DNA of 64,000 nucleotides from Candidatus Hecatella orcuttiae (GTDB taxonomy: Archaea; Thermoproteota; Bathyarchaeia; Hecatellales; Hecatellaceae): NCBI GenBank assembly GCA_002011035.2, contig MTLY02000002.1:248001-312000 (forward strand), in the 5' to 3' direction. How positions within the stretch are numbered: the stretch's first letter is position 1; every line of letters starts with the position of its first letter. The notes under the pieces are model-generated. The model saw only the letters and a program-made list of their open reading frames with translations. It did no database searches and was not told where the DNA came from. Shown piece after piece: positions 9,067 to 16,518 of the stretch. The position numbers and the translations under genes were made by a program.

Positions 9067-9825
9067 GTGATTTCCCTCTGTGAAACGGTAGAGCGGAGGG
9101 GGATCAACCCTTTTGAGGTTGAGGTTAAAGAAGCCCTGAACTCCCTCCGACGGCTTCTCGCAAGTTGGAAGTCCTTCGAAGAGCTCTGCCTAGACGCCCA
9201 AGCCATCAACAACCTCTCCAAGGTCGTTAGGCTTCAAGGGGACTGGATTAAACGCCGATCAGCCCTCCACGGAGTGGACCCTGAGACCGTTGAAGCCCGG
9301 ATAGCGAAGCTGAAGCCCGAAGAGCTAGCCGGAGTCTTCTTAGGAGCATGGCGTCCGCTTGTTAGGCTGGAAAAGCTTTCCTTAGAAAGGTTGAAGGAAG
9401 CCTTCTGCTACTGGAAGGGGCTTCCTCCTCGAGGAGAACGTGGAGAAGATTTTCTCCTCCCTTCCTTGGAGGTTTCTACTTCCATGGATGAGGTTCTGAA
9501 AATGGTTTGGGAAGGGGAAGACTTTGATCAAACTCTTAGGAACTTCTGGGAGGAACTTCGCCTCAAGGCAAAGGAGGGGGGAGGTAAAATCTCCTACTGG
9601 AAGTTTGTGGCGGATGAAAGCTTCGCAAAGCTGGTGGTGAGAGCCTACCTGACCAGCTTTCTGCTCACCTACGGCTACGCCCGGCTGGAGGTGGAACCCT
9701 TAGAGGGGGACATAACCCTTATCCCTAACCCCGAACCGGTCACTAAGAAAAACGTCGGCTCATCGGTGGCCATATCTCTAGACCGTTTTCTCTGGGAAAA
9801 ACTGCGGGAGGAAAAGACATCGTGA
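9067..9825 (+). CDS. Kleisin-like protein, ScpA/Nse4 type (inferred)
   Basis: This 252-aa protein has no obvious named family at first sight. Read against the ScpA encoded upstream, both ends align by pattern. The N-terminal RRGINPFEVEVKEAL corresponds to ScpA KVRPWDLNIARLL, and AQAINNLSKVVRLQGDWI to ALLSSSTILRLQSETI. The C-terminal KFVADESFAKLVVRAYLTSF, then a wing ending GDITLIPNP, corresponds to the ScpA C-terminal winged helix. The middle (~85-185) is variable and acidic, as expected for a kleisin linker that binds KITE subunits. It starts at a GTG 19 nt after the SMC-like gene and overlaps the next gene by 4 nt. Kleisin function is inference from pattern and operon position. Confidence 0.65.
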   Translation: MISLCETVERRGINPFEVEVKEALNSLRRLLASWKSFEELCLDAQAINNLSKVVRLQGDWIKRRSALHGVDPETVEARIAKLKPEELAGVFLGAWRPLVRLEKLSLERLKEAFCYWKGLPPRGERGEDFLLPSLEVSTSMDEVLKMVWEGEDFDQTLRNFWEELRLKAKEGGGKISYWKFVADESFAKLVVRAYLTSFLLTYGYARLEVEPLEGDITLIPNPEPVTKKNVGSSVAISLDRFLWEKLREEKTS

Positions 9826-10433
9826 CTGAGGAAGAAACCGCCGCGGCCTACGCCAGGAAGCTGAAAAGAGCAGCTCAAATGCTGTTTTTCCAGAGACACC
9901 GTGTTCCGGGCCTCCGAGGCTGGGAGCTGAGGAAATCCCTAGGCAAAGATTACATGAAAGTGGTGGAGCTTCTCAACTTCGAACTAGGGAAACTGGGCCT
10001 TCAGGTTAAAGTCATCCCGGAAACCAGTGAAACCGAGCGTCCGGAGAGGCTTACCGATGAGGAACTGGATAGGGCGAGGTTTTACATCACGCTGGGAGGC
10101 TCGCCTACGGCTACGGAAACCCAGCTGGCAGGATGGAGGATCGATGACCTAGCGGTGCTCGCGGCCTCCTTGGCCTACATCTTGGCAAGACAGGGGAAGG
10201 CTCCGAAAAGCGAGGTGGAGAAGCTTTTGAAGGAGAAGCTTCCCGAATGGAGGGTTAACCTCAGCCTCGACCGCTTCATCAAGATGAAATACTTGTCGTT
10301 GGATGAGAATGGGGTTCTCCGCTTAGACTGGAGGACGAGGGCGGAGGTGGATTTGAAAACATTGTTGGAGTTGCTTCTTACAGAGGAAACAACCTCGGCC
10401 TCCTCGGAGGGAAAAAGCCCTTCAACATCCTAA
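9822..10433 (+). CDS. MAGE/Nse3-like tandem winged-helix (KITE) protein (inferred)
   Basis: This 203-aa protein has two putative winged-helix domains. Residues ~10-62 contain RGWELRKSLGKDYMKVVELL, and ~125-190 contain LAASLAYILARQGKAPKSEV, LDRFIKMKYLSLDENG and RLDWRTRAEVDLKTLLELLL. The last block (hydrophobic helix, YL, short wing, then W-x-x-R-A-E) resembles the MAGE/Nse3 signature around YLE...WGPRAxxE. An acidic/threonine linker separates the domains. It starts with GTG overlapping the kleisin-like stop (GTGA), as expected for stoichiometric subunits, and its end overlaps the convergent 10430-10684 gene by 4 nt. The Nse3-like call is motif-level only. Confidence 0.6.
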   Translation: MTEEETAAAYARKLKRAAQMLFFQRHRVPGLRGWELRKSLGKDYMKVVELLNFELGKLGLQVKVIPETSETERPERLTDEELDRARFYITLGGSPTATETQLAGWRIDDLAVLAASLAYILARQGKAPKSEVEKLLKEKLPEWRVNLSLDRFIKMKYLSLDENGVLRLDWRTRAEVDLKTLLELLLTEETTSASSEGKSPSTS

Positions 10434-10684
10434 GATTTCAGAGACTTCTCAGCGGCGATCATGGTTAACGTGGACTTGACCTCAGGCATCCTTCGGAGCT
10501 TGCTTTCAACGAGAGCCTTAATTTCGTTTAGGTTTTCCACTTCCACCCGGAGAATGAGGTCGTAGATGCCGTAGATGCGGCTGACCTCCTTCACCGAGGG
10601 TGTACCTCGGATTTTCTCGGCTACTTCCTCGTCTGTTCCAGACTGCACATTGAGTAGCACAAAAGCCAAGGGCATTTCAAACAC
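10430..10684 (-). CDS. Stand-alone RAM (Lrp/AsnC ligand-binding) domain protein
   Basis: This 84-aa protein consists only of the alpha/beta RAM domain of Lrp/AsnC regulators, with no DNA-binding helix-turn-helix. The fold pattern is clear: PLAFVLLNVQSGTDEEVAEK, then VKEVSRIYGIYDLILRVEVE and a C-terminal strand with STLTMIAAE. Such proteins form oligomers that sense amino acids or modulate full-length Lrp proteins. Translation may begin at the GTG (10684) or at the ATG three codons later. A TATA-like stretch (ataaaaatttaattt on the minus strand) lies ~25 nt upstream, so the message is probably leaderless or short-leadered. Confidence 0.85.
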   Translation of the reverse strand: MFEMPLAFVLLNVQSGTDEEVAEKIRGTPSVKEVSRIYGIYDLILRVEVENLNEIKALVESKLRRMPEVKSTLTMIAAEKSLKS

Positions 10685-10776
10685 GTCTGCCTTGGGGAAA
10701 TTAAATTTTTATGAATTCAACATTCAACGGTTAAAAGACTTTCGGTATCCCCCAAAAAATTTTCCTAACATGAAAC

Positions 10777-11661
10777 CTAGTTTCCTCTCCGCCAGTCAGC
10801 GGAGCTAGTCCGTCTCAGAATGGCTATGGGGCAATGTTCTGTTTCTTTGAGCATCTTCCACGTCACTTCCGTCATGGCCACGTTGAACTTTTCCGCCACA
10901 TCCCACATGGTTTTACCTGCCCCATAGCCGAGGATGTGATGGGAGGCTTCGGCCAAGTTCAAGGCTTCTTCCACTGTTAAAGCCTCCGGAGGATACACGG
11001 CTTTAGGAGTTGAACGGGGTTTAAGCTTAAACATCCTTCCAAAAAGGTAGTAGAGGAAGCCTCCTCCAGAACGAATGCCACTCACACCAGTAGGTGAAGG
11101 GGATAAGTGAAGCCTTCGAAAAGAATAGGTTTTATCCGAATCCACGATGAGAACGATGACGGATTTTTTCAGCCTCTGCTGGAAGGCAGCATAAATTTTT
11201 TCTGCCACATCCCCAGGTCTGGGGAGAGGAAGGCTGACGTAGGAATAGGGAAGGTTGGTGGCGTCGACGCCTCCCTCTGAGCTGAATCTTAAAGCTTGAA
11301 GCAAGCCGGTTTTCTCCAACACTAGCTGCTTATGCCTAGCTCCTTCAACTTGGGGGTAGTCTCTCAGCCGGAGCATAGTCAGAGGCTTCAGCCGGCATAG
11401 GAAACCCAGCAGATATCCCCAGCAAAGCCTCATCCACACTCGGACGAGAAACTGAGAGGCGAAGCCGGGTTCAACTTTGCTTTCGTCGACAATGTTCCCT
11501 TGGGCGATGGAGAGAGCTTTCTCTGAAACAGCTAAAATGTCCCCGTTTCTAACCAGCTTCCCCGCGGTTCGAAGAATTTCTTCCAAGTAGTTGGTTCCCG
11601 GAAGCCAGTAAGCTGTTCTAATTCTCTTAACCTTCAGCCCGGGAATTTTCGGAGGAGACAT
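10777..11661 (-). CDS. Coenzyme F420:L-glutamate ligase-like (CofE-domain) protein
   Basis: This 294-aa protein resembles the F420-0 gamma-glutamyl ligase (CofE) fold. It has the N-terminal element NGDILAVSEKALSIAQGNIV, typical of CofE (dDvlviskK..s.aeg), a central GVDATNLPYSYVSLPLPRPG block and an IVLIVDSDKTYSFRR strand. The C-terminal part (EALNLAEASHHILGYGAGKT) also occurs in archaeal CofE-like paralogues. No other F420 gene is nearby, so the substrate need not be F420; it may ligate glutamate to another acceptor. It stands alone on the minus strand, divergent from tldD. Confidence 0.72.
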   Translation of the reverse strand: MSPPKIPGLKVKRIRTAYWLPGTNYLEEILRTAGKLVRNGDILAVSEKALSIAQGNIVDESKVEPGFASQFLVRVWMRLCWGYLLGFLCRLKPLTMLRLRDYPQVEGARHKQLVLEKTGLLQALRFSSEGGVDATNLPYSYVSLPLPRPGDVAEKIYAAFQQRLKKSVIVLIVDSDKTYSFRRLHLSPSPTGVSGIRSGGGFLYYLFGRMFKLKPRSTPKAVYPPEALTVEEALNLAEASHHILGYGAGKTMWDVAEKFNVAMTEVTWKMLKETEHCPIAILRRTSSADWRRGN

Positions 11662-11759
11662 CCAAGGTTAACCGGCATGGATGACCAAAAAAACTTTCCG
11701 CAACCTGAGGCAATTAATAATAAGGGCTTTTCGAATACCTTTCCGTAGGAGTTAAGCCC

Positions 11760-13142
11760 ATGGAAGACATCCTTCTTTACGCTGTTCACGTGGGAGAAAA
11801 ACTCGGCGCCGACTTCGTGGAGGTCCGAGGCCAAGAACTCCATAAGACATCGGTAACCACTAAAGACGGAAAACCGGAGCATATCAGAGAAGGCTTCGAA
11901 GAAGGCTTAGGCATAAGAGTGCTAGCCCGTGGGGCTTGGGGTTTCCTATCCCTAAGAAAAACAGACCGGGAATCAATAAGGGAAGCGGCGGAGAAAGCCT
12001 ACAAGTTGGCCCTGACCTCCAGCCGGGAGATTAAAGAGCCTGTGAAGTTGGCGGAGGTCAAGCCTGTGCGGGATAGGGTGGTTAAGAAGCCTAAACTTTC
12101 CCCCACCGATGTCTCCTTGGAGCAAAAGGCGGAACTGGCTCTAAGCATCGACAGGGACATTTTCAGCCTAGTTCCTCAGGTGAAAAGCTGCACTGTTAAT
12201 TACCTCGACGTGGTGGGCGTGAACTACTATTTTTCCAGTGAAGGAGCCCGCATCCAACAGGACAGCCTCCACGTTTGGCTGAGAGTTTACGCCACGGCGT
12301 CTGAGGGGGAGGTATTCGCCTCCGCCAGTGAGGAGGTGGGTTCCACCAAGGGTTTTGAAACCTTTGAAAGACAGGTCCTAGAAAAAGTGAGCAGCAGGGT
12401 CTCCCGGCGGATCAGGGAGCAGTTGAAGGCGGAACTGCCCAAAGGCGGAGTCTACCCGGCTGTCTTAGGCTCCAACGTGGTAGGGGTCTTCATCCACGAA
12501 GCCTTCGGCCACCTAGCGGAAGCAGACCTAGCGTTAGCCGGCTCGGTGACATTAGACAAAATGGGAAAGAGAATAGCCTCGGAGGCAACGAGCATCTTCG
12601 ACGATGGAACGCTGCCTGGAGCCTTCGGTAGCTTCCGCTACGACGACGAAGGTGTTCCAGCTCAGCGAACCCCGTTGGTGGAGAAAGGCGTGGTAGTGGG
12701 GCTGATGCATTCCCGGGAAACAGCAGGCCGGCTGGGTGTTCAGCCTACTGGAAACGCTAGAGCGGAAAGTTTCAGGTTTACACCAATAATCCGTATGAGA
12801 AACACCTATTTGGCTCCAGGAGATCAGAGCTTAGAAGAGCTTCTAGAGCCCATTCGTTTCGGCTACTATCTGAAAACCCTCAGAGGAGGACAAGCCAACT
12901 TAGACGGCACTTTTCAGGTGGGCATTCAGGAAGGCTACAAGGTTATCAGGGGAGAAGTCTGCGAGCCGGTGAGAAATCTTTCCATGAGCGGGCACACTCT
13001 TCAGACACTCCTGAAGATAGAAGCTGTAGGGAAGGATTTCCAACTCTGGCCGGGACGGTGTGGAAAAGGCCAGACTGCCTTCATCTGCGACGGAGGCCCT
13101 TCCATCAGAGTAGGGGAGGCTCAGCTGGGAGGGAGAGGATAA
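11760..13142 (+). CDS. tldD: TldD metalloprotease subunit
   Basis: TldD is the catalytic subunit of the TldD/TldE heterodimeric zinc protease, which degrades unfolded peptides and in bacteria matures some RiPPs. The zinc-binding HExxxH motif is visible as IHEAFGHLAEADL (~residue 245), and the Cys of CGKGQTAFICDGGPS near the C-terminus fits the third-ligand region. The N-terminal domain carries the family repeat GLGIRVLARGAWGFLS. Length (460 aa) is normal. The tldE partner starts 3 nt downstream. A promoter is expected in the divergent gap shared with the CofE-like gene. Confidence 0.93.
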   Translation: MEDILLYAVHVGEKLGADFVEVRGQELHKTSVTTKDGKPEHIREGFEEGLGIRVLARGAWGFLSLRKTDRESIREAAEKAYKLALTSSREIKEPVKLAEVKPVRDRVVKKPKLSPTDVSLEQKAELALSIDRDIFSLVPQVKSCTVNYLDVVGVNYYFSSEGARIQQDSLHVWLRVYATASEGEVFASASEEVGSTKGFETFERQVLEKVSSRVSRRIREQLKAELPKGGVYPAVLGSNVVGVFIHEAFGHLAEADLALAGSVTLDKMGKRIASEATSIFDDGTLPGAFGSFRYDDEGVPAQRTPLVEKGVVVGLMHSRETAGRLGVQPTGNARAESFRFTPIIRMRNTYLAPGDQSLEELLEPIRFGYYLKTLRGGQANLDGTFQVGIQEGYKVIRGEVCEPVRNLSMSGHTLQTLLKIEAVGKDFQLWPGRCGKGQTAFICDGGPSIRVGEAQLGGRG

Positions 13143-13145
13143 GCC

Positions 13146-14513
13146 GTGAACCTTCTAGCCTACGGGGAGAAAGCTGTTCGCAGAGCTCTAGCCTCAGGGG
13201 CTCAGGAAACGGAAGCCTTTCTGGCTAAGGGTCGGTGTTTCGTGGTGGAAATAGAGCGAGGTCAGATCGCTAGGAGCTCCAGTATGGTGGATGAAGGCCT
13301 AGGTGTGAGGGCGGTAATAGGTAAAGCTTGGGGTTTCGCCTACACCAACAAGCTGACCGACGAGGAGGTGGAAAAAGCCGCCTTAGCGGCCCTGAGAGCG
13401 GCGAGGGCAGGAAAACCTGATGAGGCATGGAAAGGGTTCCCGGCTTCCCGAAAACTTCCAAAAGCGAAGGGCACCTATGACGAGGAAGTAGCCGGCCTCC
13501 CCGCGGAAGAAGCAGTGAACCTGGCTTCTAAAATGTTGAGGACGGCTCAAAGCTTTGACGGCAGAGTCTTGGCTGTCGAGGGATCGGTAGGCGTCTCCCT
13601 GGTGGAGAAGGCGGTGGTAAACTCGTTGGGGGTTCATGCCTGCGACAGAGGAACCCGGACTGAATGCTTTCTGGGGGCCATAGCCAAAGAGGTGGGGGAA
13701 ACTACTCCCCTATGCTTCGAATTCGACGCTCACTGTTCTCTTCGAATCAACCCGGAAAAGGTGGGAGAAGAGGCAGCGAGGTTGGCTGTTTCCGCCCTCG
13801 GAGCGGAAGACCTTGAAACCGGCAGCTACACCGTGGTCCTCGGCCAGTCTGCCTTGCTGGGGATTTTTTACCACAGTCTTATCCCCTCCCTTAAGGCTGA
13901 CAACGTTCAGCGGGGTAAATCCAAGCTGAAAGGGAAAATCGGAGTGAACATCGCCTCGGAGCTTCTAACCATTCACGACGACGGCCTCCGGGAAGGGGGC
14001 CTTCACACTTGGAGTTTCGACGACGAAGGTCACCCAAGCCAGAGGACGACTCTCATAGAAAAGGGCGTGTTGAAAGGCTACCTCTACGACAGCTACACGG
14101 CTGGCAAGGAGGGTGTGGAGAGCACGGGTAACGCCTGGCGGAGCCATCCGGCCCCCTACGCTTGGACTCCCATCATCGAGGCCACAAACTTCACCGTCAC
14201 CCCGTCCACCATTTCGCCTGAGAGGCTTTTGTCCGAGGTGAAGAAGGGAGTTTTCATTCCCTATGTTCAAGGCGCCCACAGCAGCAATCCTGAGAGCGGA
14301 GAGTTCTCGGTGGTGGCTGCACCTGCGTGGAAGATTGAAGAAGGCCAAGTAGGCCGACCGTTGAAGGGAGTGATGCTGACTGGAACCATTTATGAACTTC
14401 TCAGAAATATTTCAGGGTTGGCGAGCAACCTCAGACAGCTGGCCCTCTTGGTGGCGCCATGGATTAGAATCGAAGATGCGAGGCTGGTGGGCCGGAGGGG
14501 AGAGGAAGGTTAA
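13146..14513 (+). CDS. tldE: TldE/PmbA metalloprotease partner subunit
   Basis: This 455-aa paralogue of TldD lacks the HExxxH motif, as expected for the TldE/PmbA subunit that completes the active-site chamber. Shared fold markers are GLGVRAVIGKAWGFAYTN near the N-terminus, HDDGLREGG, SFDDEGHPSQRTTLIEKGVL and STGNAW. It starts at a GTG just after tldD, so the two subunits are almost certainly co-expressed. The stop overlaps the convergent gene at 14510 by 4 nt. No RiPP precursor or modification enzyme is visible nearby, which favours a general proteolytic role. Confidence 0.92.
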   Translation: MNLLAYGEKAVRRALASGAQETEAFLAKGRCFVVEIERGQIARSSSMVDEGLGVRAVIGKAWGFAYTNKLTDEEVEKAALAALRAARAGKPDEAWKGFPASRKLPKAKGTYDEEVAGLPAEEAVNLASKMLRTAQSFDGRVLAVEGSVGVSLVEKAVVNSLGVHACDRGTRTECFLGAIAKEVGETTPLCFEFDAHCSLRINPEKVGEEAARLAVSALGAEDLETGSYTVVLGQSALLGIFYHSLIPSLKADNVQRGKSKLKGKIGVNIASELLTIHDDGLREGGLHTWSFDDEGHPSQRTTLIEKGVLKGYLYDSYTAGKEGVESTGNAWRSHPAPYAWTPIIEATNFTVTPSTISPERLLSEVKKGVFIPYVQGAHSSNPESGEFSVVAAPAWKIEEGQVGRPLKGVMLTGTIYELLRNISGLASNLRQLALLVAPWIRIEDARLVGRRGEEG

Positions 14514-14932
14514 AGCCTCCGCCTCAGCCTGAAAAGAGAGGCTGGAACACCGAGGATAACCGCGGCTAGGATGAAAGACTGCCAAGATGCTAGGGAGTAA
14601 AAGGCTAAGACTAGGGAGAAGTAGATGGTTAAGATAAGGGTTAACATACCGTAGAGAGCAAACTGGTGGCTTCTGAAATAAAGCTTCCTCTTCTCCTCTT
14701 GGGTGATGGGGAAACTGCGGGAGTGATGGTAGACGGGAGGTAGGAGGAAAATCAGGACAGAGATGGCGGCAAAGGAGAGGGCTAAGATGGTTAAAAACAC
14801 CTGCACTGAGGCTTCTTCTCCCCCTTTGAAAACGGCTACGTTGAGGAGAAATCCGAAGAGAATCCCCGACACAGCCACCAGAAGGCGGAATTCCCCGAGG
14901 ATGTCCCCTACATCTATGGCGTAGTCGCTCAA
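14510..14932 (-). CDS. Small four-helix membrane protein, DUF6328-like
   Basis: This 140-aa integral membrane protein has about four hydrophobic segments: AVSGILFGFLLNVAVF, FLTILALSFAAISVLIFLL, FALYGMLTLILTIYFSLVLA and SFILAAVILGVPASLF. The N-terminal GEFRLLVAVSGILFGFLL and the PPVYHH element between helices 2 and 3 resemble the DUF6328 family, whose function is unknown. It starts with TTG and ends converging on tldE. The basic C-terminus (RLRRRL) suggests a cytoplasmic tail. Family assignment is moderate; membrane topology is directly visible. Confidence 0.68.
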   Translation of the reverse strand: MSDYAIDVGDILGEFRLLVAVSGILFGFLLNVAVFKGGEEASVQVFLTILALSFAAISVLIFLLPPVYHHSRSFPITQEEKRKLYFRSHQFALYGMLTLILTIYFSLVLAFYSLASWQSFILAAVILGVPASLFRLRRRL

Positions 14933-15024
14933 AGAGTATCCCCCTAGACTAAGCGTCGGCGGTCTTTAAAACTTTACAGACTCTGGTCTAAGGAGACTGG
15001 ACCTCAAAAAAATGGAGGGTTTTG

Positions 15025-15321
15025 TTACTTTACGGGGATTTTTCTTCCGCGAAGAGGCTGCTTCAACGGCACTGTAATCTTGAGAAGCCCACTTTCATAG
15101 GTGGCTTCAGCTTTATCCACATCTACGGGATGAGCGAGATAGTAGCATCCGGAATATTCTAGGTCCTCTCTGACAGCTCTGACGCAGAAAGTTTGTTCTC
15201 CAAGCTCCAATTCAATATCTTTCTTCTCAACCCCAGGGAATTCCACTTCCACGTAGTATCTTTCCCGGTCATGGTCAACACATGTAGAAGGAGCCACGGT
15301 AACCTTGGTTTTTTCTACCAT
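15025..15321 (-). CDS. Hsp20/alpha-crystallin family small heat-shock protein
   Basis: This short (98 aa) alpha-crystallin-domain protein is a likely ATP-independent chaperone. The domain runs YYVEVEFPGVEKKDIELELGEQ to ESGLLKITVPL, the family's beta-sandwich with the terminal GxLxIxVP strand. Substrate-binding N-terminal and oligomer-forming C-terminal extensions are minimal, although the final RGRKIPV could be the I/V-x-I/V tail motif. The ATG at 15321 has a GGAGG site 7 nt upstream and is preferred to the GTG at 15336. Oddly for this family, it contains several Cys residues (CVDHD, CVRA, SGCYY). Confidence 0.85.
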   Translation of the reverse strand: MVEKTKVTVAPSTCVDHDRERYYVEVEFPGVEKKDIELELGEQTFCVRAVREDLEYSGCYYLAHPVDVDKAEATYESGLLKITVPLKQPLRGRKIPVK

Positions 15322-15388
15322 AAAAATTTCCTCCACTATGAAGAAAGAGACCGCTGAAAAATAAGCGTTTCGTGTTGCAAATGTAAAG

Positions 15389-15856
15389 TCACCGGTGTAA
15401 CCTAGGCTTCAACCGCCTTCCTAAAAAGCCGATGTAAACTATGGAAAAACCAACAAAGAGGACTACGGCCACTTTCAAAGCCAGAGAGACAGCGGTCAAG
15501 GAAAGCAATGCCACTGCCACACCTTCTAAGAAGCCTGTGGAAACTCTCCATCGGTTGGTTCCTTTCCTGAAACCCCAAGTTTGGGTTAACCAGTCGAAAG
15601 CAGCTGGGAAAAGAAGTAAGATGCAGAAGAAGACTTGATAAGGAAAAGAGAGGCCGTGGAATAGTGGAACTTCATAGAGAGCCGTCGCAGCAATTAAAGA
15701 GGAAAAGCCCATATAGACCCCCAAGCAGCGAGCGCAGATATGGATGTCCTTGCCTCCCAGCCTTAGGGTCACCCAGTGTCTGTGGGATAACAAGCTTTCC
15801 CAGTTCAAAACCTTCACCCACAAGCTTCCGTTTGGCTTTTTCCGCAATAGGGGCAC
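15389..15856 (-). CDS. DUF2085 membrane protein
   Basis: This 155-aa polytopic membrane protein carries the DUF2085 hallmark HICARCLGVYMGF near the N-terminus (family consensus CxRCxGxYxG) and about four hydrophobic helices. The conserved FPAAFDWLTQ and later GFSIVYIGFLGRRLKP also fit. Function is unknown in the family; the Cys pair suggests metal or redox chemistry at the membrane face. Translation from a TTG begins inside the upstream zinc-ribbon gene, a 43-nt overlap in another frame, implying co-translation. Confidence 0.78.
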   Translation of the reverse strand: MPLLRKKPNGSLWVKVLNWESLLSHRHWVTLRLGGKDIHICARCLGVYMGFSSLIAATALYEVPLFHGLSFPYQVFFCILLLFPAAFDWLTQTWGFRKGTNRWRVSTGFLEGVAVALLSLTAVSLALKVAVVLFVGFSIVYIGFLGRRLKPRLHR

Positions 15857-16359
15857 AGCTGATAGTCAGTCATGATAGGTTTACCGCAGGAGGAACACGG
15901 TTTCCCAACCGCGGGCACTTGGATGGGAAAGTTTGCCTTGAAATTACGCATGAGAGCCGCAACGCCGGAGCTGTAGGTGGTCTTTACCGAGGCGCCGCCC
16001 CCTTTCACTTCCGTTAGCTCGAAGGTAGCCTCCCCTTGACCGCCCACTCTAACCTTATAAAGTCTTGGGGGAATGGATTCCAAGACTTCGAATTTCGGCG
16101 AGGCCTTTCCTCCTAAGAAGAAACTGCGAGTGCTGGGCTGCGCTCCTTGGATTTCCCATTCCCTTGTTTTCTTGACGATGGCATCGTAGGCTTCTTGCAA
16201 AGTATAAGGAGTAAACCACACGTCGGTTATTTGAGGCCCTCTCTGAGCGGCTCCTCGAGACTGCATCAGCATCATCATAACGCAGCATAGAAGTAATGGT
16301 AGAAACAGGAGAAAACTGGAATACTCTGCCAAAGGTATAACCTTCATAAAGTAGTCCAC
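15814..16359 (-). CDS. Membrane-anchored protein with C-terminal zinc ribbon
   Basis: This 181-aa protein has one N-terminal transmembrane helix (SFLLFLPLLLCCVMMMLMQS). A ~100-aa soluble domain follows, starting ITDVWFTPYTLQEAYDAIVK and resembling a lipid-binding or SRPBCC-like fold only vaguely. It ends in a zinc ribbon, CSSCGKPIMTDYQLCPYCGK. No named family is recognised. It overlaps the DUF2085 gene by 43 nt and probably works with it. The start is a GTG at 16359 or the ATG four codons in. Confidence 0.7.
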   Translation of the reverse strand: MDYFMKVIPLAEYSSFLLFLPLLLCCVMMMLMQSRGAAQRGPQITDVWFTPYTLQEAYDAIVKKTREWEIQGAQPSTRSFFLGGKASPKFEVLESIPPRLYKVRVGGQGEATFELTEVKGGGASVKTTYSSGVAALMRNFKANFPIQVPAVGKPCSSCGKPIMTDYQLCPYCGKSQTEACG

Positions 16360-16375
16360 CCTAAGCTTAAATAAG

Positions 16376-16389
16376 TTTCTGATCAGAAA
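16376..16389. promoter_or_regulatory. Perfect 14-bp palindrome between divergent genes
   Basis: The segment tttctgatcagaaa is a perfect palindrome in the gap between the divergent genes at 16359 (minus) and 16519 (plus). It is flanked by two AAGCTTAA-like words (ctaagcttaaataag before, gaagcttaacc after). Symmetry and position 17 bp from the minus-strand start suggest a regulator-binding site, but no matching regulator is identified. Confidence 0.35.
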
Positions 16390-16518
16390 GAGAAGCTTAA
16401 CCTAGCTATCCTTTATCTTCCCTTAAAAAAAGGTCTACTCAGCCGTTTCACGCAAACTCAAATACGTCCTAGTCCTAAAACTCTATTAGGAAATCCCGCT
16501 CAGACCCGCTGGTGCATC

